Shown here one piece after another: positions 1-8,967 of a stretch of 64,000 bases of DNA (the stretch's first letter is position 1; each line of letters starts with the position of its first letter). The stretch comes from Bartonella grahamii subsp. shimonis (GTDB lineage: Bacteria; Pseudomonadota; Alphaproteobacteria; Rhizobiales; Rhizobiaceae). A program made the position numbers and the translations under genes. Where the stretch lies: contig NZ_CP123961.1 in NCBI RefSeq assembly GCF_036327415.1, positions 1,896,001 through 1,960,000 on the forward strand. Direction: 5' to 3'. Below the pieces are notes generated by a model that was given only the letters and a program-made list of their open reading frames with translations, was not told where the DNA came from and did no database searches.

Positions 1-100
1 TTTCATTTGTTTTAAATTCTTCTACGCTATAAGTTTTTTCACAACTAGCAACGACAAATCCAGTACCAATCAGCAATGCTGTGATAATGACTTTATTCAT
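1..100 (-). CDS. EexN-like lipoprotein, N-terminal part (cut by window edge)
   Basis: The reverse strand from position 100 reads MNKVIITALLIGTGFVVASC followed by EKTYSVEEFK and runs off the left end of the window. It has a short hydrophobic signal and a lipobox (VASC), so the mature protein would be an outer-membrane or periplasmic lipoprotein. It is nearly the same as the start of the intact copy at 288-575, so the two are a tandem duplication. EexN-type lipoproteins are small T4SS-associated proteins linked to entry exclusion. The family call rests on size, lipobox and the C-E-K-x-Y-S-V-E pattern. Confidence 0.6.
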   Translation of the reverse strand, partial: MNKVIITALLIGTGFVVASCEKTYSVEEFKTNE

Positions 101-287
101 GAATAAATTCCCCTTTTTTCAAATTTAAAAAGTTTAGGACACAATTTAGGGTCTCATTAAAATTGTACATTCGGTTCATTGTGTATTTTCAAAAATTTTA
201 AAATCCACTTCTGTACGCGATTTCTCCCAACCTATGATGATAAATCGTGTACAAAGAAAAATACTGCTACCAATATATTTTTATGAT

Positions 288-575
288 TTAATTGTTGTCC
301 TGCTTTTGTTCAGTTTCATTTCCCTTTTTGCTATTTTTACGAAGTTCCTTTGCAAGATTTCTATAATGCTCTTGAAAAAGTTCCATATCGGCTTGCATGA
401 CATTTTGACAATTCTTGTCTGCAAAAGCAGAGGGACCCATTTTATCGCATTTCTTTCCCCATTCTTGCATCAATTTTTTATCTTTCTTAAATTCCTCAAC
501 ACTGTAGTTTTTTTCACAACCAACAGTAACAAGCCCCGTGCAAAGCAATAGCGCTGTTATAATGACCTTGTTCAT
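288..575 (-). CDS. EexN-like T4SS-associated lipoprotein
   Basis: This 95-residue protein has a signal peptide ending in the lipobox VGC (Cys20), a conserved CEKNYSVEEF start to the mature part, and two further cysteines (in KKCDKMG and KNCQNV) that could form a disulfide. The C-terminus is charged and ends in a Gln/Asn-rich tail. These features fit the EexN/TrbK-like small lipoproteins found beside conjugative and related type IV secretion systems, where they limit redundant DNA uptake. It lies downstream of another copy (1-100), and a third, broken copy lies at about 10.8-11.0 kb. Whether it acts with the VirB system here is not shown. A generic small lipoprotein remains possible. Confidence 0.65.
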   Translation of the reverse strand: MNKVIITALLLCTGLVTVGCEKNYSVEEFKKDKKLMQEWGKKCDKMGPSAFADKNCQNVMQADMELFQEHYRNLAKELRKNSKKGNETEQKQDNN

Positions 576-1603
576 GATTTAACCCCTCTCTTTGTTTTAT
601 TTTTATTAACAATATCTTTGAGTTCACATCCCCTCCCATATTGTGACCTTGCATCTAACTTTCCTTTGCAAATACGCACACTTCCAACGCAAACATGTTA
701 AATCATGAAAACTGATTTCATTTATCAGACTTGCATTTGTAACATTATCTGCACAGCTGCTCTTTTTATTTGAAGTATTTAAACTTCAGCAATAATTTTG
801 ATATCTTGGCATTTTTCAAACAGCTTTTAATCATTTTTTTCAAAAACTACTTCATCATGAGAAGTCACACAAAATCTTATCGAAAACTCATCATGCCTAT
901 ATTCATTGTAAACTCCCTGCAAACGAAAGAAAACTTTAAGTCTCCCTGCACTTTGTTAAATGCCTATAGAAATGCTAAAAAAGCAATCTTATACACTCCA
1001 ATTAAAGCAGAAAAAGCCTATTTCCTTGCATACCCTTACGACTGTTATTAACCATTTAAGAATATAAAATCATATAAATGTAAGAAATACTTTTTATTGT
1101 TTAATGACTTCTTTTGTTTATTAGGAATAACTTATAGCGCATCAATATCAGTAAATTTTATTTATTTTCATCCCCCTTTATAAACATGAATATAATTTAA
1201 TAAAATAAATCGCTGCATAACAGAAAAAAATAATCAATGCCTTAATTACATTATTTACGCATGTATTAAGTAAAATAAACAAAACAATAACCTGACGTTT
1301 AAAATCATTAGCAAGAAAATTTTTATGGAAGAATAAACTTATCTATTCATCTAGCGATATAAGATCACAAGTAGCATGATGATTATCACATTTATAGAGA
1401 AACGTTTGAAACAAAGAATTTTTCTCAAACTCATGGCTCTTTCATGAGATGATATAGAACCTTATGAAAAACAACTTAAATGAAGCAGCCCTCATGAAAA
1501 AGGAAGGGCGCTTTTGTCATTATTAACTCCGTATAAAAATAACTGATCTCATCTCTAGAAAAAGCATTCAAACCAACAAAAACCTATTATCGTATATCAT
1601 TTT
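576..1603. other. Intergenic region with no recognisable gene
   Basis: About 1 kb of very AT-rich sequence lies between the lipoprotein gene and the parA pair. A 93-codon open frame on the plus strand (770-1051) has no recognisable motif or good ribosome-binding site and is not called. No repeat of the integrase-derived family is visible here. Confidence 0.5.
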
Positions 1604-1834
1604 TCACACTTTTCCGTATTTTTGTGCAAGCAATTTACGCACCTCATCGGCTATTTTAGTCCCACGACTTGCACAACTTACCTTAATCAATCGATGCAAA
1701 CTTTCTGGTATATCAATCGTGAGGCGCTTCATACCTCCACTCATGTTCCCTTTGGGGCTTTCTACCCATGCATCTGCTGTTAAAGGAATTGATTTATTAG
1801 TTGGTTTCCTGCCGATTTTAATTTTTTTATTCAT
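1604..1834 (-). CDS. Small DNA-binding partner of ParA (ribbon-helix-helix-like)
   Basis: This 76-residue protein has a basic N-terminus (KKIKIGRKPTNK). The C-terminal half, MKRLTIDIPESLHRLIKVSC and onward, has the look of a ribbon-helix-helix fold: a short beta strand followed by two helices, as in the CopG/ParG families. Its start codon overlaps the end of parA at 1831-1834 (ATGA), so the two are translated as a unit. In this position the protein is most likely the centromere-binding and autoregulatory partner of the ParA ATPase. The RHH call is based on the pattern, not on a database match. Confidence 0.7.
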   Translation of the reverse strand: MNKKIKIGRKPTNKSIPLTADAWVESPKGNMSGGMKRLTIDIPESLHRLIKVSCASRGTKIADEVRKLLAQKYGKV

Positions 1835-2460
1835 CGCGCTAACTCCTTGATTTCCGCTGCAACAGCTTCAATCTCTGCTGTTGCTGGTCCTTGCTTATCA
1901 ACTTCATAAACCGCCTTCCCCTGTGCTGCTGCTTCTGCAAAAATCACGCGCTGCGCAACGCTAGAAGAAAGAACATGCACAGGGTATATACCAAGAGCTT
2001 CGTTCACATCACGCCCTATCGCTGTATTGACTATTTTACGATTAATAACAAAAGCAGATTTAAGATTTTCTTTATAAACACGTGCTTCGTCAATCAACTT
2101 TACAATTCCATCCGCTGCCCAAATATCATAGGGACTAGGCAAAACAGGTATAAGCACCAAATCCGAAGCCATAAGAGCACTACGAGCAAGATCAGTCACA
2201 CGCGGAGGACCATCGATAATAATATGATCATAACCATGACCAATCTGTGTAATCTCTTTGTGAACCGTTGCACGCGGTAAACCAATAACCGAGAACAAAG
2301 GTGCATCTTCACGTGCAGCAGCCCAATCCAATGCACTCCCCTGTGGATCAACATCAATAAGCAATACCCGTGCACCGGTACGCGCAAAACTAGCCGCAAG
2401 ATTAACACTCAACGTAGTTTTTCCTACGCCTCCCTTTTGATTCAAAAGTCCAATGATCAT
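1831..2460 (-). CDS. parA: ParA family partition ATPase
   Basis: This 209-residue protein begins MIIGLLNQKGGVGKTTLSVN, with the deviant Walker A motif KGGVGKT at residues 9-15. A Walker A' motif (LLIDVDPQGSALDW, about residues 33-46) and a Walker B-like stretch (YDHIIIDGPPR) follow. The size and the lack of an N-terminal HTH extension place it with the small plasmid-type ParA proteins (ParF-like), not the longer chromosomal Soj. It binds ATP and the nucleoid and works with a DNA-bound partner, here the overlapping 76-residue gene, to segregate a replicon or island. No replication gene is next to it, which suggests an integrated plasmid or genomic-island remnant. Confidence 0.88.
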   Translation of the reverse strand: MIIGLLNQKGGVGKTTLSVNLAASFARTGARVLLIDVDPQGSALDWAAAREDAPLFSVIGLPRATVHKEITQIGHGYDHIIIDGPPRVTDLARSALMASDLVLIPVLPSPYDIWAADGIVKLIDEARVYKENLKSAFVINRKIVNTAIGRDVNEALGIYPVHVLSSSVAQRVIFAEAAAQGKAVYEVDKQGPATAEIEAVAAEIKELAR

Positions 2461-2689
2461 TTATTACGCCTTTAAGCATTACCGTTTTTACGATTATACA
2501 GAAAGTAACAAAAGAAGCAAGCATCCAATACGTGCAAAATAACCATTTCTCTTACTTTTTAGGATAAAAACGACAACCCGCAATTTTGTCTTTACAATAT
2601 TCTTTTAGTATGAGCAAAAACATTATAAAGATGATGTTCTTGAGAATAACAAAATAAATTTAAACAAGAGACACGCTCTTCTTCCCACA

Positions 2690-2860
2690 CCCTACAACGA
2701 AGATTCTTAAATCCATGTCGATCTATAAACAATGCTCTGTAAATGATCCAGTTTCTTATCTCGCGCCTACCTTTTGAGCTTCTCCCTTCATGCAATCCAC
2801 TTAATGCAACTCTACAAACAAACTCCACTCTGAATATACAACAAACTATAAGAAGCATTC
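2690..2860. repeat. Short dispersed repeat, related to about 3835-3960
   Basis: The stretch around 2695-2850 (cttaaatccatgtcgatc ... ctctacaaac ... atacaacaaac) resembles 3830-3960 (cttaaatacacatcgatc ... ctctacaagc ... gtacaacaaac). The match is imperfect and there is no conserved reading frame. It precedes or borders the integrase-derived repeat in both places. Its function is unknown. Confidence 0.4.
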
Positions 2861-3200
2861 ATTGTTTTGCACGTTGAATGAGAGAGCCAAAATCAGGAAG
2901 ATTCTCTCATTTCATGCCCTCTGATATTAAATCAATCAAAATCATGTCTCTGTGTACGCTACAAGCGGGGCTGGCGTGTGGGTAAAAACTGTACAAGAAA
3001 GGAAAAATGCTTCTTATGAACCGTCTCAAGAACCGAGAACTATAGTAACATTGGGGGCTGTCAAATATAACAATGGTGCCGACTTCCTTCTTCATAAGCG
3101 TAAAGAGGGTAGTGATCAATGAATTTTATACTCTTATACGCTCGACAGGGCAAATATGCTTAAGAGAAATAAGAATACCTCTAGCAAGCATGTGAACAAG
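2850..3200 (+). repeat. Dispersed repeat: leader plus decayed integrase N-terminus (copy A)
   Basis: The leader (about 2850-2975) holds the tgagag ... gattctctca inverted repeat and the aatcaatcaaaa segment shared by the other copies. The right part, from about 3075, can be read as LHKRKEGSDQ, then a stop, then further residues resembling the N-terminal arm domain of a P4/phage-type tyrosine integrase. The reading is broken by stops and carries no function. The same module recurs at about 4.2, 8.1, 10.3 and 46.3 kb. Confidence 0.6.
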
Positions 3201-3460
3201 CAACACAATGGAGTATCTATGTTTGGTAAACACAATAGATTATCCATAATGACAAAACAACCGTCTTTCATAAGGTCGAATGACGAACATGTTGTGGAGT
3301 GAGATATTTTGCATCTTACAGCTCATTTTTCGCAAATAGATCTTCTCGACAAAAAGAATATTTTTGTTAAGATGCCGTTGAAAAACTTACCTTCATTATG
3401 TTCTTTTATATACCAGACCAAAGGATATCGTAAAGATCGTGCAATTGAGAATAAATAAAA

Positions 3461-3790
3461 ATGAATTTACAACAAATTGAACCTGATATTTTTATCAGCG
3501 CCCAAATTAGTATAGAAAATATCAAAACATTGGCACAAGCTGGTTTTAAAACAATTATCTGTAACCGCCCCGATCACGAGGAGCTTCATCAACCTGACTT
3601 TTCTAGTATTAAAACGGTCGCAAATGAATATGGCATAAAAGCCTATCACATTCCCATTTCTCCTCCAACTATAGAACAGTCAGCTGTTGAAGCTATGCAA
3701 ACAATTTTAAAAACCGCCTCTTTCCCTCTTCTTGCCTATTGTCATCACGGAGCACGCTCGCTGCATCTTTATCGTTTAGCACGTCTTTAA
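3461..3790 (+). CDS. DUF442/TIGR01244 protein tyrosine phosphatase-like protein
   Basis: This 109-residue protein starts MNLQQIEPDIFISAQISIEN and carries the family hallmarks: a FKTIICNRPDHE segment after the first beta strands and, near the C-terminus, the P-loop LAYCHHGARS with Cys94 and Arg99 in the C-x5-R spacing of cysteine-dependent phosphatases and rhodanese-like proteins. The family (beta-lactamase-hydrolase-like, DUF442) occurs alone or fused to metallo-beta-lactamase folds in sulfide metabolism. Here it stands alone, with integrase-derived repeats on both sides. A decayed fragment of a related sequence is visible near 5575-5650. The substrate is unknown. Confidence 0.75.
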   Translation: MNLQQIEPDIFISAQISIENIKTLAQAGFKTIICNRPDHEELHQPDFSSIKTVANEYGIKAYHIPISPPTIEQSAVEAMQTILKTASFPLLAYCHHGARSLHLYRLARL

Positions 3791-4434
3791 ACATAGATTT
3801 GATACGCTTCCTCCTCGCTTTAAAAGATGAAGACTCTTAAATACACATCGATCTGTAAAAAATAATTTGTCAATAATTTTTGTCTTGGGCTTTCCATTCA
3901 GGCTTCCCACTTCATAAAACTCTACAAGCAAGCTTTGCTGTTAAATGTACAACAAACATGTACACCAGAAGCCATTAAAATGCATGAAAATTCATATGAT
4001 GATCAAGGAAAATTATTTTCACCTCACCTTTTATCACTGCTTCACCTTCTTTGTCTCTCCCTTTACCAGTACAAGCTCATTCGTACGCCACAGACATCTA
4101 AAACGACAGAAAAAACACTAAGAAAACCCCTTATTCCGTATAAAAGGCATGCAGATATTTTATAAAAAAGCTGTAAGCTACAATCTATGGTTAATTGCAA
4201 ATATTGATTTATAACAATTAATTATTTTACAAGTTGAGTGAGAAACCCTAATATCGTAAGATTCTCTCATTTTAAGTCTATTTATAGTGAATCAATCAAA
4301 AGCGTGTTTCTTGCATGTCACAAGCAGGGAGATTTCGTGTGAAGTAAAACGAGTTAAGAAAAAATCCCTCTCATAAACGTTCTCAAATAGCCAAGACTGT
4401 ACAACACTGAAAGCTTGTCAATCTAACAGATGAT
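3791..4434. other. Noncoding stretch with repeat leader (copy B leader at about 4205-4330)
   Basis: No credible gene is seen. The 3835-3960 segment matches the 2690-2860 repeat. From about 4205 the sequence has the common leader (attgatttata ... tgagaaac ... gattctctca ... gaatcaatcaaaa ... caagcagg) that precedes the decayed integrase starting near 4435. A 76-codon frame at 3935-4165 has no motif and is not called. Confidence 0.5.
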
Positions 4435-5415
4435 ACCGGATTGCTCTTTTATTAGGCATAAAGATGATAGCGCTCAACGAAGCTTGCATGATACCATTCA
4501 TGAGTGCATCATGACAATGGGGATGGAAAACGTTGAGAGATATTTCTTTAAAACAAGCGCGTAAATTAGCAAAACAAGTATATTCCAGCATTTTATTTTA
4601 CCCGTAGGGCGTAATTATCCTATTCAAAGAACAACAAAAGCCTGAAATTGTTATTTTCATGATTTAAGAGATATTGCTCTGGACACTTTTGAAAGTGGCA
4701 AACCCGAATTTAAAAAAGACAGTCATCTGGACTGATTTCCCCCTTTATAACTTCATATTTTTTCCCAATAAGGCTATAGATTGATTTCAGAGATCATCCA
4801 AATGAATGTAAGCAATAGGGTTCTCCCCATCTGGCATACAAAAGCTGTAACAGCAGAGAGAGCATTAAAGCATCTTAATCTTTATCTCAAACATACTGCT
4901 GCGTTGAGAATCGCCAAAGCAAAAGTTTTATGAAAAAACAATGCCATAAAGTTAGGAATAGACCGAAAATGGATTGGAAAGATGTTCCAACTTTTATCCA
5001 ACACTTCTATCAAAAAACAACAAGACATAATTGGCTTTGAGTTTTCATATCTTTACAAGACTGCCTTCCCTTTGCACTATAGGTGTTATACTTGTGAAAA
5101 ACAAAGGAGATATATGGATAGTTCTTTGTTTGAGAATCTGAAAGATTTACGTGATACAACAACAAAATTGTACCTTGATCATCAAAAGCAAAAGAAATTC
5201 TAAAACAAGTGTATGACTGCTCTCTCGCAATCATTCCTTTTTATCTGGCACCACTCACGGTCTTCTTAATGTAAATTCCCTGTCACCACATATGAGAAAA
5301 ACGAGATTTAAAGCATTTTCCATCGGCTTCATTCTCGTTTACGTGATTGGTTAGCACAAAACAGCTGCTGACCATCGCTATCTTCAAGAAACTCTTTTAA
5401 AATATTCATCATATG
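4435..5415 (+). pseudogene. Decayed phage-type tyrosine integrase
   Basis: Reading across frames gives a recognisable integrase in pieces. LRDISLKQARKLAKQVYSSI (about 4530-4590) is the end of the N-terminal arm domain. HDLRDIALDTFESGKPEFKK (about 4660-4716) and LPIWHTKAVTAERALKHL (about 4828-4882) come from the core-binding region. MDWKDVPTFIQHFYQKT (about 4969-5020) follows. Near the C-terminus PHMRKTRFKAFSIGFHSRLRD can be read at about 5287-5350; this resembles the catalytic HGFRSSFRDW box, with the key residues eroded. Many stops and frame changes separate these pieces, so no protein is made. Family knowledge: such integrases insert prophages and islands, often at tRNA genes. The order of the pieces matches an intact integrase, so this is one decayed gene, not chance similarity. 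Confidence 0.72.
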
Positions 5416-5574
5416 ATACCAAATATCACATGCATAAGGTTTTAGATAAATCCAATCCCATCATAAAAGACGATACGGCATAATAAAACAAATTAGAAAA
5501 AAGAAACCATAAATTTTTAAAATAAAAAAGTCATCGATTCAATTTTATCAAACTATAAGCTTAAAATCGCAAGA

Positions 5575-5655
5575 AATTTTAAAAACAGCCTTTCTCCCTC
5601 TTCACGTCTATTATTGCCAAATAGGCTGGGTACTTATTCTTTACTGCATCTTTTA
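5575..5655 (+). pseudogene. Fragment resembling the 3' part of the DUF442 gene
   Basis: The sequence tttaaaaacagcctttctcc ... ctattattgcca ... ttactgcatctttta lines up with tttaaaaaccgcctctttcc ... ctattgtcatca ... gctgcatctttatcg in the gene at 3461-3790. Substitutions destroy the Cys-x5-Arg loop. It is probably a remnant of a duplicated copy. Confidence 0.4.
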
Positions 5656-5740
5656 TGATGGGTTTTAACGGATCAGAAAGAAACAAGCAGTAAACTTTTG
5701 AATAACAACAAAAGCCATAAAATGAACCTTGAAAAAGATA

Positions 5741-5902
5741 ATGCTAAAATCAGATACTCAGATACTCGATTCTCCCTCTCAACAACGGAAAAAACATATA
5801 TTCCATGATGTTTTGGAATATATCTTTGTGATGATCATCACTTTAAGTGCTATTTTTACGGCTCTTCTCTCTTTTTCAGATAAACTTAGAGCATATTTTT
5901 AA
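5741..5902 (+). CDS. Possible small single-pass membrane protein
   Basis: A 53-codon frame encodes a polar N-terminus (MLKSDTQILDSPSQQRKKH) followed by a hydrophobic segment (YIFVMIITLSAIFTALLSF, about residues 27-45) and a short basic tail. Its stop overlaps the 3' end of ribF on the other strand by 17 bases, so the two genes converge. The upstream region has only a weak purine-rich stretch (gaaaaaga) as a ribosome-binding site. The topology is what a real small membrane protein would show, but no family is recognised. It could be a chance frame. Confidence 0.4.
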   Translation: MLKSDTQILDSPSQQRKKHIFHDVLEYIFVMIITLSAIFTALLSFSDKLRAYF

Positions 5903-6887
5903 AAGTAAGCAGCCTATCCAACTTTGATAATGGTTGTGCTGTCTTTAAAATTTCTTTTGCTTTTTTTTCATCACGGTGCATTTGCGCAATCAAAGGTTCA
6001 AGCCCATCAAATTTTTCTTGTCCTCGCAAAAACTGTAAAAAAGAAACAGTACAGCTTTCCCCATAAAGGTCGTCGTTAAAGTCAAACAAATAGGTTTCCA
6101 AAAGTGGCGCACCATCTTTAACAACCGTTGGACGACAACCAAAGCTTGCAACCCCATCATACAAAACACCATTCGCACGACGCAACCGTACCGCATAAAC
6201 ACCATGAGCCAAACGAACTTGGGGAGGCAACATTTGATTAGCAGTAGGAAATCCCAAAAGACGTCCAAGTTTATCGCCTTGAATAATATTGGAGCATACC
6301 CGATAGTGATAGCCTAACGAATGGGCTGCTTTTTCTACTTTCCCTTGTGAGAGAAGCTGCCGAATAAAACTAGAGGAAATAATCAACTGATGTGAATCTT
6401 GAAGACGAGAAACGCAAGGAACTTGTGCAACCTCAAATCCATATTTCTTTCCCCTTTGGCAAAGAAAATGTGAATTTCCACTTTTCTGATGACCAAATTG
6501 AAAATTTTCCCCTATCACCACAACTGAAACATCAAAAGCCTGTTTTAAAATCGATTTGATAAATTCATCCGCTGAAAGAGTGGCAAAGTGTTCATCAAAG
6601 GGCTGTTCAATCACGCCATTAAAGCCAAGGACTTTAAAAATTTCAGCTTTTTCAGCTGCCTCTGTCAAACGATAGACAGGAGCTGAACGTTGAAAAAAAC
6701 TTCTTGGATGTGGTTCAAAGGTTAAAACAACTGCTGGTTTCTTTTTTATCCGTGCGAAATCAAGCGCTTTTTGCAACACTACCTGATGTCCGCAATGAAC
6801 ACCATCAAAATTTCCAAGTGCCAACACGGCTCCCCGCCAAGCCGATGGAAACATATGAGTTCCCTGAAGACGCAAAAAATTAGCCAT
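5886..6887 (-). CDS. ribF: Bifunctional riboflavin kinase/FMN adenylyltransferase
   Basis: This cytoplasmic enzyme phosphorylates riboflavin to FMN and then adenylylates FMN to FAD. The N-terminal nucleotidyltransferase domain shows LALGNFDGVHCGHQVVL (the G-x-FDGVHxGH nucleotide-binding motif) and VVLTFEPHPRSFF. The C-terminal kinase domain shows GRLLGFPTANQ and GVYAVRLR. I choose the ATG at 6887-6885 (MANFLRLQG) over the upstream start at 6902, because it forms a TAATG stop-start overlap with the preceding HAD gene and fits the usual length. The product is 333 residues. The tight junction implies co-transcription with the HAD phosphatase gene. Confidence 0.93.
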   Translation of the reverse strand: MANFLRLQGTHMFPSAWRGAVLALGNFDGVHCGHQVVLQKALDFARIKKKPAVVLTFEPHPRSFFQRSAPVYRLTEAAEKAEIFKVLGFNGVIEQPFDEHFATLSADEFIKSILKQAFDVSVVVIGENFQFGHQKSGNSHFLCQRGKKYGFEVAQVPCVSRLQDSHQLIISSSFIRQLLSQGKVEKAAHSLGYHYRVCSNIIQGDKLGRLLGFPTANQMLPPQVRLAHGVYAVRLRRANGVLYDGVASFGCRPTVVKDGAPLLETYLFDFNDDLYGESCTVSFLQFLRGQEKFDGLEPLIAQMHRDEKKAKEILKTAQPLSKLDRLLTFKNML

Positions 6888-7732
6888 TACTGAAGTGCCC
6901 ACATAATTGCTTGTGGTTTATAACCATGACGTTCAAGAAAAGAATGCAAAGCTTGCTTATCCACCACACCATTTTGCGTATAATCATAATGATGAATCCC
7001 GCCCATAATATAAAGGGCATCGAGACCAAAATGTGTCGCCCCCTTAATATCTGTCAAAAGACCATCACCAATAGCTAAAACTTGACTTTTTTCCACAATT
7101 CCACGAATTTTTTGAAGTTTTTCAAAGGCACACTCATAAATAGGCGCGTGAGGTTTTCCAGCAATGCGTACCTCCCCCCCTAATTGTTGATAAAGACGCG
7201 CCAATGCACCAGCACACAAAAATTCTTTATTTCCATAATGGACAATCACATCAGGATTAGCACAAATAAAAGGTAAATTCCGCGCCCGCATGCGATGAAA
7301 CATCTCCTCATAAGCAGAGGGTTCTTCGTCAAAATCTTCAAGAAAACCGCTACAGACGACAACAGAAGCCTCCCATTCTTCAACAAATTCACACTCTAAC
7401 CCTTCAAACAGCACCAAATCACGTTGTGAACCGATAAAAAAAACTTTACGCGGAGCAGTCCGAATGAGATCGCGCGTTACATCCCCTGAAGTGATAATGG
7501 CATCATAATAGTCACAATGAACATTCATGCTTTGTAATTGAGCGGCAACATCTTCCCGTAGCCGAGGAGAATTGGTCAATAAAATAACACTTTTTCCCAT
7601 TTGTCGAATTTTATACAATGCTTTCAACGCTGGTTCAAATGCATGTATACCGTTATGCACAACACCCCACACATCACAAAAAACAGCATCATAATGCGCT
7701 ATAATAGTCTCAATATGGGTAAGTTCATTCAT
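6887..7732 (-). CDS. HAD superfamily hydrolase, subfamily IIA (TIGR01459-like)
   Basis: The protein starts MNELTHIETIIAHYDAVFCD. The first HAD motif reads FCDVWGVVHNG (aspartate nucleophile), motif II is ILLTNSPR, the conserved lysine is in AGKPHAPIYE, and motif III/IV is AIGDGLLTDIKGA. This layout, with the cap between motifs II and III, is that of the NagD-like IIA subfamily. The usual members dephosphorylate small sugar or nucleotide phosphates; the exact substrate is unknown. I prefer the ATG at 7732 to the one at 7756 because it gives the family-typical N-terminus. It is the first gene of a two-gene unit with ribF, which hints at a flavin phosphate substrate, but that is only inference. 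Confidence 0.85.
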   Translation of the reverse strand: MNELTHIETIIAHYDAVFCDVWGVVHNGIHAFEPALKALYKIRQMGKSVILLTNSPRLREDVAAQLQSMNVHCDYYDAIITSGDVTRDLIRTAPRKVFFIGSQRDLVLFEGLECEFVEEWEASVVVCSGFLEDFDEEPSAYEEMFHRMRARNLPFICANPDVIVHYGNKEFLCAGALARLYQQLGGEVRIAGKPHAPIYECAFEKLQKIRGIVEKSQVLAIGDGLLTDIKGATHFGLDALYIMGGIHHYDYTQNGVVDKQALHSFLERHGYKPQAIMWALQ

Positions 7733-7756
7733 GGTGCACCTATCTTTATTTATCAT

Positions 7757-8077
7757 TTAAAGCTGTCTTTTACTTCAAAACTACTTACCGAAAGATAATA
7801 CTTGTGTCATCTGCTTTCTCAAACCATATCCCAACTTTGCATCGCTTATAGCAATCTTAAGAAATGATAAAATAAATAAGTTATCGTTAAGTTGTGCAAA
7901 ATTCTAAAACGCTTTATATTAGAAGCTTATCATTCCACAATGTTCATCTTTCTCATAAAAACTTTAATTCTAACAACAACTGCGTTGATACAGTTTTTTA
8001 TCTAAAACACGCACATTCTTAGCAACGAACAAAAAACTCTTTAAAAAACGCTTCCTTAAGTATAAAATTATTGATTT
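7757..8077. other. Intergenic region with no recognisable feature
   Basis: AT-rich sequence upstream of the HAD-ribF unit that presumably contains its promoter on the minus strand. No clear -35/-10 pair was picked out and no gene is visible. Confidence 0.4.
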
Positions 8078-8450
8078 AAAATAATCATTTATTATTCACA
8101 CATAATGAGAAACCAAAACATCTTTTCTCATTTCAAATCTGTTTATATTGAATCAATCAAAACTATTCTCTTGCACATTATAAGCAGGATGAGCGTATAG
8201 ATAAAAGCACGTAAAGAGAGAAAAATAGCTCTTATGCTCCCTTTTAAAAGTAAAAACTGTCGTAATATTTTGAACTGACAAAGAGTATGTGCCGTCGTAC
8301 ATCTTTTTTTTCAGTAAAGATAGAAATATAGTTTTTATCCCATTCATAGAGGCTTTTAAGTTATACACTTTACGAAACGCCATTCGTGAAATGGGCGCTA
8401 ACATTGAGAAATATCTTCTTAAAACAAACATGTGGATATACAACAACCAA
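8078..8450 (+). repeat. Dispersed repeat: leader plus decayed integrase N-terminus (copy C)
   Basis: The leader (about 8078-8193) has atgagaaacc ... tttctcattt, gaatcaatcaaaac and the ttgcaca ... aagcagg segment. The right part ends with attgagaaatatcttcttaa, at the position where copy B encodes the LRDISLK segment of the integrase. Reading frames on either strand here are short and motif-free, so it is a remnant. Confidence 0.5.
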
Positions 8451-8721
8451 ATCTATTCTGTTTTTATTTTATTTTGCATGAGGGATCTTTACTCATAAAA
8501 GCTTTCTCCTATCATCATGATATCTCAGACGCATCAAAAAAAACACTTTGGCTATTTGGTTAAGAACAGCACCATAGGCGATGCCTTGAGCTTAAAAACC
8601 AAGGTTTACCTTTGTAAAAAGCAAATCTAAAAACATGAGTTTAGTAAGCGAGTCTAAAAAGTTAAAAGGCAAACAACCTCCTATTAAAAAAATCTATCCG
8701 TCTTAAGAAAAACTATTTTTA

Positions 8722-8750
8722 TTGCCAATCTTCTAAAATTACTTTACTAA
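8722..8750 (+). promoter_or_regulatory. Predicted sigma-70-type promoter for the Brt-like RNA
   Basis: TTGCCA (8722-8727) and TACTAA (8745-8750) are separated by 17 bases and lie just upstream of the first hairpin of the structured RNA. A start site near 8757 would give a transcript of about 200 nt to the end of the last hairpin, which is the size reported for Brt RNAs. Confidence 0.5.
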
Positions 8751-8756
8751 TTAGAA

Positions 8757-8958
8757 AATGTTTTGGTCGTATACGCAACGACCAATAGGGCCTTGAAAAC
8801 CCGAAACCCTAGCGTAAAAATAAACCCACTATGTGGGTATCCCGGAATTCCGGGAGATTTTGCTATGTCCAGGTGCTCTCAGCACTAAAAGCAAAATGCT
8901 GACTAGGGTTCAGTGTTTTCAAGCTCCCGGAATACCAATGCGAGGGCGCTCGCAACCG
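8757..8958 (+). ncRNA. brt: Brt-like Bartonella regulatory RNA upstream of an XRE gene
   Basis: The roughly 200-base stretch can fold into many stable helices seen directly in the sequence. TTGGTCGT/ACGACCAA (8763-8785) forms the first hairpin. CTTGAAAAC and AACCCTAG near 8792-8812 pair with CTAGGGTT and GTTTTCAAG near 8904-8923. Inside this closing stem lie ACCCAC/GTGGGT, the 16-base palindrome at 8840-8855, an ATTTTGCT/AGCAAAAT stem and GTGCT/AGCAC. TGCGAG/CTCGCA follows at 8938-8953. Such RNAs, transcribed in tandem with a small XRE-type protein gene, are known as the Brt/Trp family of Bartonella; in B. henselae they affect badA expression. The identification rests on architecture and position, not on an alignment. 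Confidence 0.75.
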
Positions 8959-8963
8959 GAGGG
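8951..8963 (+). promoter_or_regulatory. Shine-Dalgarno of the XRE gene, potentially sequestered
   Basis: The purine stretch CCGGAGGGG just before the ATG at 8968 can pair with CTCCCGG at about 8924-8930, across the TGCGAG/CTCGCA hairpin. This would hide the ribosome-binding site, so alternative folding of the RNA could control translation of the regulator. This is inferred from base complementarity. Confidence 0.45.
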
Positions 8964-8967
8964 GAAA

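Noticed and set aside
770..1051. 93-codon frame between the lipoprotein gene and parA
   Set aside because: No family, no ribosome-binding site, composition of noncoding AT-rich DNA.
2592..3119. Two minus-strand frames (88 and 70 codons)
   Set aside because: They lie over dispersed repeat sequence and decayed integrase DNA on the opposite strand.
8833..8967. N-terminal extension of the XRE regulator
   Set aside because: The extension would translate the structured RNA hairpins; the start at 8968 has its own GGAGGGG and gives the normal XRE N-terminus.
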